A stretch of DNA of 64,000 nucleotides from Bin80 sp965215475. GTDB lineage: Bacteria > Bacteroidota > Rhodothermia > Rhodothermales > Bin80. The DNA lies in assembly GCA_965215475.1 (NCBI GenBank), contig OZ244061.1, positions 1,736,001-1,800,000 on the forward strand. Direction: 5' to 3'. Positions 18,768 to 28,100 of this stretch are shown here, piece after piece (positions within the stretch are counted from its first letter, which is position 1; the number at the start of each line of letters is the position of its first letter). The position numbers were made by a program, and so were the translations under genes. The notes beneath the pieces are model-generated. The model was given only the letters and a program-made list of their open reading frames with translations. It searched no databases and was not told the origin of the DNA.

Positions 18768-19301
18768 TTAGGCGCGTACGCGCAAGTGCCCCTGAAGTAG
18801 CAGAAGTTGATGCCGCACACTGCCATCATAGACTGTATCTCCAATTTTCAAAACGATCCCTCCCATCAGAGTTGGATCTTCCGTCACCTGTAGTCGCACA
18901 GTGCGGTTCAATCGGACACTCAGTACGTTTTGTAGACGGTCCTGCTCATCCTGGGATAACGCCGAATAGACACGGGCATGTACCGGAGTAATTCCCTGCG
19001 ACTCATCCGACAGGATCAAAAATCGATCCAGAATTGCACGGAGCAGTGGCTCTCTACCTCGCTGAACCAACATTTGCAGAAAACGCATCGTCACCGCGTG
19101 AACATATTCCGTAAATAAGGCCTGCAGAATAGCAGATTTTTTTTCTCGGGAGATCACAGGGCTCTTCAGGCAACGCTCCAACTCAGGAGAATCGCTCAAC
19201 GTCTGGATGAGTAGATGCACATCATCGGTAACGGAGGAGACGGTTTCAGTCTCGTTGTAGAGCGCTTGTGCATAGCGCCGGGAAACCATGGAAGAGGTCA
19301 T
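18768..19301 (-). CDS. atpH: ATP synthase F1 delta subunit
   Basis: Peripheral-stalk subunit linking F1 to subunit b. The 177 residues match the OSCP/delta family: N-terminal helical domain starting VSRRYAQALYNE and the C-terminal segment DPTLMGGIVLKIGDTVYDGSVRHQLLLL, which is the family signature. The ATG overlaps the atpF stop by 4 bases. Confidence 0.95.
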   Translation of the reverse strand: MTSSMVSRRYAQALYNETETVSSVTDDVHLLIQTLSDSPELERCLKSPVISREKKSAILQALFTEYVHAVTMRFLQMLVQRGREPLLRAILDRFLILSDESQGITPVHARVYSALSQDEQDRLQNVLSVRLNRTVRLQVTEDPTLMGGIVLKIGDTVYDGSVRHQLLLLQGHLRVRA

Positions 19302-19825
19302 GCCTGAGGCTGCTGATTTCTTCCGGTCGAAGTCAGCCCATCAATAAAATTGTTGACAAGCTTGCGCTGACTCGAGGAATCTAGGTTCTCTTGGACAACC
19401 TTTTCGGCGGCAAGAATGGCCAATTGGGCAACTTCACTTCGAAGTTCCTGAAGCGCGCGTTGCTTGTCCCGCTGAATCTCTTCCTGCGCCTGTTCACGCA
19501 CGGCAGCGATCTCTTCACGAGTACGCTGTACCTCTTGATCCCGAAGTCGTTGCGCCTCTTCGCGTGCTTCGCGAAGCAGTCGCTGAGCTTCCTGTTCTGA
19601 TTGACGACGAGCCTGTTGGTTGGATTCTTGCAAGCGTTTGCTTTCCGCAAGAGCCTCCTCAGCCCGGTTCATCGAGGATGCAATGGTCTTTTCACGCTCT
19701 GCCAATGCCGTAGTGATCGGGCCCCAAGCATACCGGCGAAGCAGGAGCAAAAGGGCCAAAAAGACCACCGTCAGCCAGATGACAAGACCGACGTTTGCAC
19801 TCAGTAGATTTGCGGCGAGTGCCAT
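19298..19825 (-). CDS. atpF: ATP synthase F0 b subunit
   Basis: Peripheral stalk subunit of 175 residues: one N-terminal transmembrane helix (GLVIWLTVVFLALLLLLRRY) and a long charged coiled coil rich in Glu, Arg and Gln. The order c-b-delta-alpha-gamma supports the call. It overlaps atpH by 4 bases and follows atpE by 9 bases. Confidence 0.96.
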   Translation of the reverse strand: MALAANLLSANVGLVIWLTVVFLALLLLLRRYAWGPITTALAEREKTIASSMNRAEEALAESKRLQESNQQARRQSEQEAQRLLREAREEAQRLRDQEVQRTREEIAAVREQAQEEIQRDKQRALQELRSEVAQLAILAAEKVVQENLDSSSQRKLVNNFIDGLTSTGRNQQPQA

Positions 19826-19834
19826 GATGAATTC

Positions 19835-20071
19835 CTATGACTTAAAGGCAAGGATAAAGGCAATCACCAAACCGAAGAGTGCTACCCCTTCAATCAGAGC
19901 GGCCGCGATAATCATGCTTGTTCGAATGTCGTTGGTTGCCTCAGGTTGACGGGCAGTACCCTCCATAGCTGGTCCGGCAAGTCGACCAATACCGAGACCG
20001 GTTCCAATAGCGACGAGGCCAGCACCGAGGCCAGCACCGAGATATGCAAGAGCAAGATGAAGTGATTCCAT
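19835..20071 (-). CDS. atpE: ATP synthase F0 c subunit
   Basis: Rotor-ring proteolipid of 78 residues forming a two-helix hairpin. The first helix is glycine-rich (GAGLGAGLVAIGTGLGIG), the polar loop is ARQPE, and the second helix carries the ion-binding Glu in AALIEGVALFGLV. The residues after the Glu (GV) do not match the Ser/Thr plus Tyr pattern of Na-dependent rings, so H+ coupling is inferred. Confidence 0.97.
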   Translation of the reverse strand: MESLHLALAYLGAGLGAGLVAIGTGLGIGRLAGPAMEGTARQPEATNDIRTSMIIAAALIEGVALFGLVIAFILAFKS

Positions 20072-20104
20072 GAATAGAAAATAGTTTTAGAGTCGTGTAT
20101 ACGC

Positions 20105-21202
20105 TTAATGAGCCTCACTGTGCGAATGTTCGGCAATTGCCATCCCAATGAACAGTGCGGACAGAATCGTGAAGATATAAGCCTGAATAAAGGCAATGAG
20201 TATTTCAAGACACATTACGAATAAGGTGAAGCCTAGACTGATGGGTACGACCCCGTAGCCGACCGCTTCTCCAAAAAGAGTCGTGAAGGTAAAGATCATA
20301 CCAATAAGGCTGAGAATTACCAAGTGACCGGCAGTGAGATTCGCAAAAAGTCGAATTGCAAGCGCAACCGGTTTGGTAAAAAGGCCCATGATCTCAGTTG
20401 GGATCAAAAGGAGTTTGATCGCAACGGGCATGTTCGGGGGCCAGAATACATGTCGCCAATGATCCTTGGACCCATTTACCTGCGTTAAGACGAAAGTAAA
20501 TGCAGCCAGAACGGCGGTAATATTCAGATTAGAGGTCGCCGTTGCCCCAAATGGCACAAGCCCCAATAAGTTGCATGTCAGGATAAAGAAAAACGCGGTC
20601 AGTAGATATGGCAAAAAGCGATGATGGTGCTCCTTGCCGAGATTGGGGATTGCAATATCATCTCGAATGAAAAGGACTAGGGTTTCAAATAGGTTCTGCA
20701 CAAGTCCCTGAGGAGCACTAGTGCGCCCAATCCCGCGTTTATATCGGTTTGCCAATTGCACAAAGAGGATCAGTAAAATCCCTGAGGCCAACAGAGCAAA
20801 CACTAAATGTTTCGTCACCGATAAATCCAGGATGATCGTATCCCCTCCGACGGGGACAAATTTGGCATCCAGATGCTTTCCCTCTCCAATCAAGACCTGC
20901 AGGCTATCCTGATTCGATATAATTTTTGCGCCCTCTTGGGATTCAACCTTCGCATGCATTTCGCCGGAAAGAAAAGCATTTTTTGTTGTCCGGTAAAGGC
21001 GGATCTGATACCCCGTCACTTCACTGCGCAAAAGCAAAATCCTTGGTAATTCCACCTTCCCAATCGGGAGGAAGTCAAGATAATAAGCATCCGCCGTGTG
21101 GTGAACCGGATCAAACTCTCCATCCTCAGCGGCTAGAGCCTTGAAGGGAGTCCAGCATGCACTCAGAACCAATAAGTAAGTCAAACAGCGTACTGGACGC
21201 AT
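20105..21202 (-). CDS. atpB: ATP synthase F0 a subunit with signal peptide and periplasmic extension
   Basis: Stator channel subunit. At 365 residues it is about 100 longer than the E. coli protein. It begins with a cleavable-looking signal peptide (MRPVRCLTYLLVLSACW ... ALAAEDGE) and a hydrophilic segment of about 100 residues before the first membrane helix. The essential Arg region is LAIRLFANLTAGHLV, and NLLGLVPFGATATSNL is the conserved fourth-helix motif. Such signal-peptide a subunits are typical of Bacteroidota-type operons. The start overlaps the stop of the upstream small membrane gene by one base. Confidence 0.96.
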   Translation of the reverse strand: MRPVRCLTYLLVLSACWTPFKALAAEDGEFDPVHHTADAYYLDFLPIGKVELPRILLLRSEVTGYQIRLYRTTKNAFLSGEMHAKVESQEGAKIISNQDSLQVLIGEGKHLDAKFVPVGGDTIILDLSVTKHLVFALLASGILLILFVQLANRYKRGIGRTSAPQGLVQNLFETLVLFIRDDIAIPNLGKEHHHRFLPYLLTAFFFILTCNLLGLVPFGATATSNLNITAVLAAFTFVLTQVNGSKDHWRHVFWPPNMPVAIKLLLIPTEIMGLFTKPVALAIRLFANLTAGHLVILSLIGMIFTFTTLFGEAVGYGVVPISLGFTLFVMCLEILIAFIQAYIFTILSALFIGMAIAEHSHSEAH

Positions 21203-21477
21203 CAGGTGTTTTTACGAATCAACCAAGCCACCTCAGCGAAAAGCCCAATTAGAGCAATCAGCAAAAAGGTGCCTGTAAAGACGGGAAGTACAACAGGAAA
21301 TAATTGAATTACAATGATTAAAACCGTCAGAGCTGCGAACATGCGTAGTACCATTCCACCAATCACAATGGGTACGAACTTTGACGTATTCTGTGCAATT
21401 CGAATGATCAGCACATTGGCACCAGCATAACACAACCCTAGCAGTACACCAGCTGCCATGCTCCATTCCGAACTCAT
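21202..21477 (-). CDS. Small three-helix membrane protein in the atp operon
   Basis: A 91-residue hydrophobic protein with about three predicted transmembrane helices (MAAGVLLGLCYAGANVLII, MVLRMFAALTVLIIVIQLF, GTFLLIALIGLFAEVAWLI). Its position between the AtpZ-like gene and atpB and its topology resemble the AtpI-type assembly factor of other operons, but similarity is too weak to name it. Stop and atpB start overlap by one base. Confidence 0.75.
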   Translation of the reverse strand: MSSEWSMAAGVLLGLCYAGANVLIIRIAQNTSKFVPIVIGGMVLRMFAALTVLIIVIQLFPVVLPVFTGTFLLIALIGLFAEVAWLIRKNT

Positions 21478-21557
21478 CCTCTTAAACTAGGGTTTACGAA
21501 AATAGTGCGAACGATTGCCAAAAAAAGAGATGAATTCTTGGTGAAGATCGAAAGCTT

Positions 21558-21776
21558 CTATTCGCGATGATTTGCAATACGGATTAACCGTACAAATAAA
21601 CAAACCATGCCGATGACCGAACTCACAAGAATAAGCCAGGGAGTGGTTCCAAATAGCCGGTCCAATAGATAGCCACCGACGGCAAATACCGCCATCGTCA
21701 TGCCCAGTTGCATGCCAAGGCTGAGATACGGAGCGGCCTCACGCAAGCTGCTCTGCCAACTGCTCATCTGCGCCAT
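21558..21776 (-). CDS. AtpZ/AtpI-like F0F1 ATPase accessory membrane protein
   Basis: Small protein with two transmembrane helices (SLGMQLGMTMAVFAVGGYLL and WLILVSSVIGMVCLFVRLI) joined by DRLFGTTP, the pattern of the F0F1-ATPase gene 1/AtpZ family (GxxLGxxLDxxxGTxPW). The frame is open to 21878, but that part lies within the bactofilin gene; the ATG at 21776 gives 72 residues and still overlaps the bactofilin end by 38 bases. ATG 21767 is an alternative. Probably assists F0 assembly or Mg/Ca transport, as proposed for the family. Confidence 0.78.
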   Translation of the reverse strand: MAQMSSWQSSLREAAPYLSLGMQLGMTMAVFAVGGYLLDRLFGTTPWLILVSSVIGMVCLFVRLIRIANHRE

Positions 21777-22182
21777 TAGATGTTGCCACGAACTTGGATG
21801 AAATTGCCTCGGATTTGTGCCCCGTCTGGCATTCGCCATTAAAGATGGCTCCCTCTTCAACGACCAGTCGCTCTGCATAGATCGTTCCCTTCACTTTTGC
21901 AGTGTCGGTCAATAGCACTTTCTTCAACGCAATAAGATCACCTTCCATTGAACCGGATACATTGATGTTCTCTGCATGAATAGATCCATTGACGAACCCG
22001 TTTTCGGTGATGACCACGGTTCCCTCTATCTCCATACTTCCTTCAAGCTTACCTGCGAGCCGTGTATCCGAGTTTGATTTTAATGAGCCTTTGATGTCCG
22101 TTTCACCTGAAATAATATTCAGATTTGCAGTGCTCATTGACTCTTTTAGTGCCGGGGGAAGAGGTTTTTTCTTTTGTAACAT
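21739..22182 (-). CDS. Bactofilin
   Basis: Cytoskeletal polymer-forming protein of 147 residues. The right-handed beta-helix core is visible as repeated short strands (GSLKSNSDTRLAGKLEGSM, NGFVNGSIHAENINVSGSM, TAKVKGTIYAERLVVEEG) with unstructured tails, as in bactofilins. It follows a gene for an M23 peptidase, a common bactofilin neighbour, so a role in localised cell-wall remodelling or cell shape is inferred. Confidence 0.92.
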   Translation of the reverse strand: MLQKKKPLPPALKESMSTANLNIISGETDIKGSLKSNSDTRLAGKLEGSMEIEGTVVITENGFVNGSIHAENINVSGSMEGDLIALKKVLLTDTAKVKGTIYAERLVVEEGAIFNGECQTGHKSEAISSKFVATSNGADEQLAEQLA

Positions 22183-22351
22183 CAGTCACTGAATTGGATG
22201 TGCAAGTATACGGAAAAAGTAGGGATTGATGAACATAAACTGGGTATTTTTGGAACAATAACTCAAAAAAAGGGATATTGAGTTCATGTATGGTTCCTCT
22301 CAAATGTTCTGGATAGAAGTCTTCTGATACAAGTAGAATTCACCAACCGTC

Positions 22352-23314
22352 CTAATAGCCGATCAAATAGTTGGAGGGGTTTTGTGCCAAGCCATTATTC
22401 CACAGTTCAAAATGAAGGTGTGGTCCTGAAGAATACTCACCTGAATTTCCGCTGATGGCAATGCTCTCACGAACCCGGACCCGATCTCCAACCTCTTTAA
22501 GAAGACGTTGATTATGTTTATAGATGGAAATATATCCGTCGGTATGCTGAACGGCTATTGTATTCCCCCCCTCATACGTCCAGTCCGAGAAGATGACGTA
22601 TCCATCACCAATGCAGCGCACCATCGTTCCCTCCGTTGTAGCGATGTCAATTGCATAATGTCTTTCCTTATTATTAAAGTCGCGCGTAACTAACCCTTGT
22701 ACCGGAGGCAGTGCAGGTAGTTGGAGGTTCGAAAGGTAATTGCTTGATGACATGAGAGGGGTTCTTCTGGAAGAATCCCTCGCGATGATCGGCATGGCGG
22801 GCCACGGATCACTTCCGGTCATAATGGAAATGGGAGATGGATTTAATCCAGATGCATCAAAGAGAGGAGTCCCCGTGAAATCAGCATGGAAAGCAGAATC
22901 TGCAAGCAGAGAGTCTGTATTTCCAGATAACAGGAGTTGAAGATTTGAAATATATTGGGTATGAGCATTAAGAGAATCCACGACTTCCTGCAATCGTAAA
23001 GAGGTCAATACCGATCGCTGATGGAGTTGTTGGATATTCAAGCCGGGGATCAACCCAAGTGAGAATAAAAAAAGTGCGACTCCAATTATAGAGCACGTAT
23101 AAATTGACAGTACCGTAACGAACAGAGTACGGAGACGAAATTTTTTTGGATAGAATTCTCGATACGACTGCGCTTGATCCCTACGTCCTTTCCAGATAAT
23201 GATACGTGGATGCGCACCCGCTTTCCAGAAGATATCCCGCCAGAAAACCATAAATTCATGTAGGGCGCGTATGATCGCAATATTACTGAAGAATTTATTG
23301 GAAAATAATTTCAT
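22352..23314 (-). CDS. M23 family metallopeptidase (LytM-type), membrane anchored
   Basis: Predicted inner-membrane peptidoglycan endopeptidase, 320 residues. A transmembrane helix lies around residues 70-100 (LFVTVLSIYTCSIIGVALFL), followed by a helical linker and a C-terminal M23 domain. Zinc and catalytic motifs are present: HYAIDI (HxxxD) and GPHLHFEL (HLH). Overlap of 20 bases with the DUF721 gene and proximity to bactofilin suggest a shape or division-related function. Confidence 0.92.
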   Translation of the reverse strand: MKLFSNKFFSNIAIIRALHEFMVFWRDIFWKAGAHPRIIIWKGRRDQAQSYREFYPKKFRLRTLFVTVLSIYTCSIIGVALFLFSLGLIPGLNIQQLHQRSVLTSLRLQEVVDSLNAHTQYISNLQLLLSGNTDSLLADSAFHADFTGTPLFDASGLNPSPISIMTGSDPWPAMPIIARDSSRRTPLMSSSNYLSNLQLPALPPVQGLVTRDFNNKERHYAIDIATTEGTMVRCIGDGYVIFSDWTYEGGNTIAVQHTDGYISIYKHNQRLLKEVGDRVRVRESIAISGNSGEYSSGPHLHFELWNNGLAQNPSNYLIGY

Positions 23315-23594
23315 GGATGATACGCTTGCCGAGGGTCTGATTCAGACGTTCACGCCACTGCACGCGATGCATATGCAGTTCCTGGCGCCATGTACCTGAG
23401 TTTAATTCAACATACATCTTTCCACGCTGTGTCCAGACACGCTCGGTAACCTTGGCGATCATCGGACCAGCAAGCGTATGCCAAGCTTCAACGGCTTGCG
23501 CTTCGTTGATCTCGTGCCGAATACCAAGATCATCAATTGCGAAATTGACTAAATCAGAAAGTGCGAATGCAGATTTTTTATTTTTCAATCCCAT
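23295..23594 (-). CDS. DUF721 (DciA-like) protein
   Basis: A 99-residue protein with the DUF721 pattern: AVEAWHTLAGPMIAKVTERVW followed by KMYVELNSGTWRQEL and the closing HEIIFQ. DUF721 proteins include DciA, the ancestral helicase-loading factor that interacts with DnaB; the short form here fits. It overlaps the peptidase gene by 20 bases, so they are cotranscribed. Confidence 0.88.
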   Translation of the reverse strand: MGLKNKKSAFALSDLVNFAIDDLGIRHEINEAQAVEAWHTLAGPMIAKVTERVWTQRGKMYVELNSGTWRQELHMHRVQWRERLNQTLGKRIIHEIIFQ

Positions 23595-24298
23595 TAAGTT
23601 AGGGAGGTACGATTTTCTAAGAAATTAAGATAGGACAATTATTATATTTTTGCCAATACGTGAACTTCTCTCTGTCTGAGCAATGTGTGGACAAAATCAG
23701 TTGGATGAGCTTCTCATCTCACCTGATTTGAAGCCATGCCCGTCACGACTTTTACTCGCATAGATTCACATCGGTGCCCAGTGCGTTGCAAAGAAAACAC
23801 CTTGGTAGATTTACGCGATTTTCGAGCACTTTATGTCGGTGTGGCTTTTTAATGATATTGTCGCCTATTACATAAAACATGCCAAAAAAGGAAATGGGAG
23901 GGGGCTGTTTCAATCCTTCATCAATTCTTTATAGAGCATTAGTTCAAGTTACTCTGTCATCAACTATAACTGACCGTCCACATCAAACAGTAGCTCCGTT
24001 TCCCGATAAACAACAACAAGATTCCATGGGCCAAGAAGTAGAACATATCCTCAAACAACGAAAAAATTTCTGAAGTATTAGAATTAGTTCCCTAAAAATT
24101 TCGTAGATTTCAGCACGTTCATGATATACATAAACCCATAAAAAAGAGGTCTACAATCAACATCAAGAATGTTTGCGAAGACGGAGCGCAAGGCAGGATC
24201 CATGAACGATTTTGAGGTTGCATTCAGTCAGATCATGTCGCATCAGGCAAAGCCAGAAAAGATGAGCGAGAACCTACGCGGGAGGAACTGAACCAAAA
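23595..24298. other. Intergenic stretch, about 700 bases, no supportable gene
   Basis: AT-rich sequence between the divergently placed DUF721 gene and the ClpP-like pseudogene. The small plus-strand frame 23879-24073 and a short ATG frame near 24202 show no motifs. Promoters for the leftward bactofilin group probably lie near 23600-23700 but no sequence element could be assigned with confidence. Confidence 0.5.
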
Positions 24299-24929
24299 AT
24301 GGAAACCGGGGCGGTCAGAATAGATATGATTCAAAATTTCAATTCCAATCAGAGGCCTGTTGATGTTAAAGGGAGTGATCCTGTTTGTATAAGCTTTGTA
24401 TCCGAAATTAGTCCATTAACGGCTCCTGTACTTATTACTACACTTGGGGAAATTGTGAACGACAAACATGATGAAATACACTTTTTCCTATCAATACCTG
24501 GTGGATCAGTGCAAGATGGAAGTGCTATGTACAATTTCATCAAATCTTTACCGGCACCATTAATCGCCTACAATATTGGACAAGTTAATTCCATACGCAA
24601 TGTTGTTTATCAATCAGGGCAAAGGAGAACAGCCTGTGCATCATCCAGTTTTATGTTTCACGGTGTAGGAGTTAATGCACAGCCCAATATGAGGCCTGGA
24701 ATTAAAACTCTTGCAAGAAATAACCAAATCAATCGAAAATGATCAGCCCCTAATTACTGATATTATGGTCAGGCACACCAACTTGTCTCCCGATGATTTG
24801 AACACCTTGTTTCTCAACATGGCTCGCATCAGAGCTAATGAAGCACTTGATCGAGGCCTTACCGATGAAGTCATTGACATCTGCTTGCCTAAGGAGATGC
24901 CAATTCGCTCGCTTGTATTCAACAGGTAA
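24299..24929 (+). pseudogene. ClpP-like serine protease, frameshifted
   Basis: Two overlapping frames together encode a ClpP/crotonase-fold protease-like protein of about 205 residues. Frame 1 has FFLSIPGGSVQDGSAMYNFI, NIGQVNSIRNVVYQSG (Ser in the place of the catalytic nucleophile) and SSFMFHGVGV (His of the triad). The second half (LELKLLQEITKSIEND ... SPDDLNTLFLNMARIRANEALDRGLTDEVID) lies in another frame. A one-base indel around 24690 breaks it. It resembles the short stand-alone ClpP-like family rather than housekeeping ClpP. Either recently inactivated or a sequence error. Confidence 0.82.
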
Positions 24930-25122
24930 AGCGTCTTTTCCGATCACCTCAAGAGTAGACTCTTTAGCATTAAAATAGACCATTTGCTTTTTTAGATCTA
25001 TCAATCTACATTACAACGCAAAACCGTGAAATGTTTTTACTGAATAATTTTCTGACGAAAAACTGGGGCGTTGCATCCAGTGCCTATGCAGATTTTGCTA
25101 CACAAATCCCGGAGTTTTGTTA

Positions 25123-28100
25123 ATGACAAATAGGTTTCTCTCTGCCTGGTTATGTGGTTGTATGCTATTAGTTTTCTCTAGCACTTCCTATGCATTGGCA
25201 TTCAATGAAATGTGGTCATTGAACATCTCACATTCTGCGAACGCATCTGTGTTATCTTCAATGAAAGATGACGGCAACAATTCTGACACGACTTCAAGTG
25301 GGGCAATTAAACTCATAGTTGAAGAAGGATATAGTTACGTTACCGCTGCCAATGATGTATCCTTCAGAATGGATGATCCTACAATCTCTTTCATCATTAT
25401 TCCAGAAAACGTTACAGTCAATGAAGGGGGCTCTACAACATTTGACATATCACTTTCCGCAAGGCCTCTGGGGTTAGTTGCAATTGTGATTACTGGACAT
25501 GCGAATACCGATATAGCTCTGGATAGATCAACTTTGACCTTTTCTACTGCGAATTGGGACACGGCCCAATCAATCAAAGTAATGGCGATGGATGATGATG
25601 ACTTGAGCAATGATAATGTGACCTTGAGTCTCTCAACATCAGGGGATGGCTTCATTTATGACGATGAACATCTGCAAATTACGATTATTGATGACCGTAC
25701 TGCAAAAACACAAAATACTGCACAGTATGATCTGACCTTTACCGCAACCTGGTCAAGAGACACACATCCAACGGATTTTCCATCGAATGCTCATTTTTCT
25801 TGGTTAGTTGGAGGGACTCACAATAGCAATGTATCGTTTTGGAATTCTGGCTCAATTGCCAGTAATGGGATTAAGAGTATGGCTGAAACTGGAGGCACGG
25901 GAACGCTCATTAGCGAAATAAATGCTGCAAAAAATCAGGGCAATGCATTTAATACGATCCCTCTGGGAAGAGTTTTCGGTTCGCCTGGAACCGACAAAGT
26001 CACGTTTACGATTGACTCCCGATGGAGTCTAGTCACCGTCACATCCATGATAGCTCCAAGTCCAGACTGGTTTGTCGGAGTGAGTGGACTGAACTTAATG
26101 GGGAGTGACGGGAATTGGAAAGCTAGGGAAGAAGTTGAATTATTTGCGTATGATGCAGGGACAGATAGCGGAACGAGTTATAATTCAGCAAATCTAGTTA
26201 CGAATCCAAGGCAGAATATCTCGCAGATTGCGGGGGTACCGTTTTTGGTTAATGGCGCTGTAAGATCTGTGGGTACATTTGTCTTTGAACTCAAAGTGAC
26301 AAAAGATATTGATTTGAGTATTTCATCGCTAACAATAGAGGAAGGAAGCAATGGTACTTTTGCGGTTTCATTATCAAAAGAGCCTTCGGGAACGGTAACC
26401 ATCTCCATTACAAGCAATAATGGGGATGTCAAAGTAGATACCTTTAAGGACACTGATGGAGACCAAAACACCCTCACCTTCACAACATCTAATTGGAATG
26501 TTGCAAAGACGGTAACCGTCAGAGCGGCAGAGGATGACGATGATATTGCAGAGGATACCGCCGAACTGACCTTATCTGCATCTGGTGGAGGGTACGATTC
26601 CATAACTAAAAATATCAGAATCAACGTTAATGATAACGATACTGGTGCACTTGTTGCCCCTGCAACTGTAACTGTAACCGAAGGCGGCGACACAAATTTC
26701 GATGTTTCATTATCAGTGGCACCGTCGGCAACGGTTACTGTTTCGATCACGGGTAATGCCAATACTGATGTCACTCTCAGCAGATCAAGCTTGGAGTTTA
26801 CGACGTCCAATTGGAGTACGGCTCAACCCGTCACCGTCAGAGCTGGCGAGGATGATGATAATATTGCAGATGATACAGTGGAGCTTACCTTATCTGCATC
26901 TGGTGGAGGCTATAATTCGGTAACTAAAGGCATTCGCGTTAACATTAATGATAACGATACCGGTGCACTTGTTGCCCCTGCAACTGTAACTGTAACCGAA
27001 GGCGGCGACACAAATTTCGATGTTTCACTATCAGCGGCACCATTGGCAACGGTTACTGTTTCGATTACGGGTAATGCCAATACTGATGTCACTCTCAGCA
27101 GATCAAGCTTGGAGTTTACGACATCCAATTGGAGTACGGCTCAACCCGTCACCGTCAGAGCTGCGAAAGACGATGATATCGGAGAAGATTCCGTAGAGCT
27201 CCTCTTATCTGCATCTGGCGGAGGGTATAATAATGTGAGCCAAAACGTAGCGGTTACTATAACAGATAATGATCAAGCTGGGCTTAATGTGCCGGGCACC
27301 GTCAATATTACAGAAGGTGCAAATGCAACCTTCAGAGTATCCCTCACTGCAAGACCAATCGGATCAGTCCAACTATCTATTTCAGGGCATGCGGGAACTC
27401 AGTTAACAATCAACCCTGAGTCATTTATGGTTGCCCCATCTAGTTACTCCTCTGAAACAACCATATCCATCTCTGCTGCACGTGATGACAATCAGGTGAA
27501 TGAAACGGAAACTCTTACCATAACAGCAAATGGTGGAGGCTATGATAATGTGACGGAATCTATCTCTATCATTGTGAATGATAGAGATAGAGCTAATCTC
27601 GTTATCAGTCCATCCACTGTAGAGGTCCATGAAGGTGAAAATGCTACGTTTTCAGTAGCCCTTATGGTAGTTCCCTCAGGAGATGTTACAGTAACGATTC
27701 CGTCATTCACCAACTCGGACCTCAGTAGATCACCTGAAACGCTTCTCTTCACAACAAATAACTACAGCGAATCCCAGGATGTGACCATATCTGCAAATCA
27801 AGATAATAATGCACTATCGGAAACTGAAACGATTTCTTTGACGGGGCAAGGCGGAGGCTATGATAATGTGTCCCAAAGTGTAAGGGTAAACACCGTGGAC
27901 GACGATCTCCCGAATGCGAGGCTTATCGTAAACCCCAATCCGGTTTCAATTAATGAGGGAGGTACTACCACGTTCGAAATAACGCTGTCCGAGGCCCCGA
28001 ATGAAGATGTAACCGTTAGCTTGGGCAATGTCACTAACTCTATATTAGATTTTGGCACTTCTACGGGCCTATCATTTAGTCCTTCAGATTTTGATGACGC

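Noticed and set aside
24202..24290. Short frame starting MNDFEVAFSQIMSHQ
   Set aside because: Only about 30 codons, no motif, no conservation test possible.
26178..26810. Minus-strand frames repeated along the Calx-beta gene
   Set aside because: Repeat-driven antisense frames, identical from repeat to repeat, no start signals.
26640..27250. Long direct repeats considered as CRISPR or satellite
   Set aside because: They are in-frame protein repeats of about 300 bases without spacer structure.
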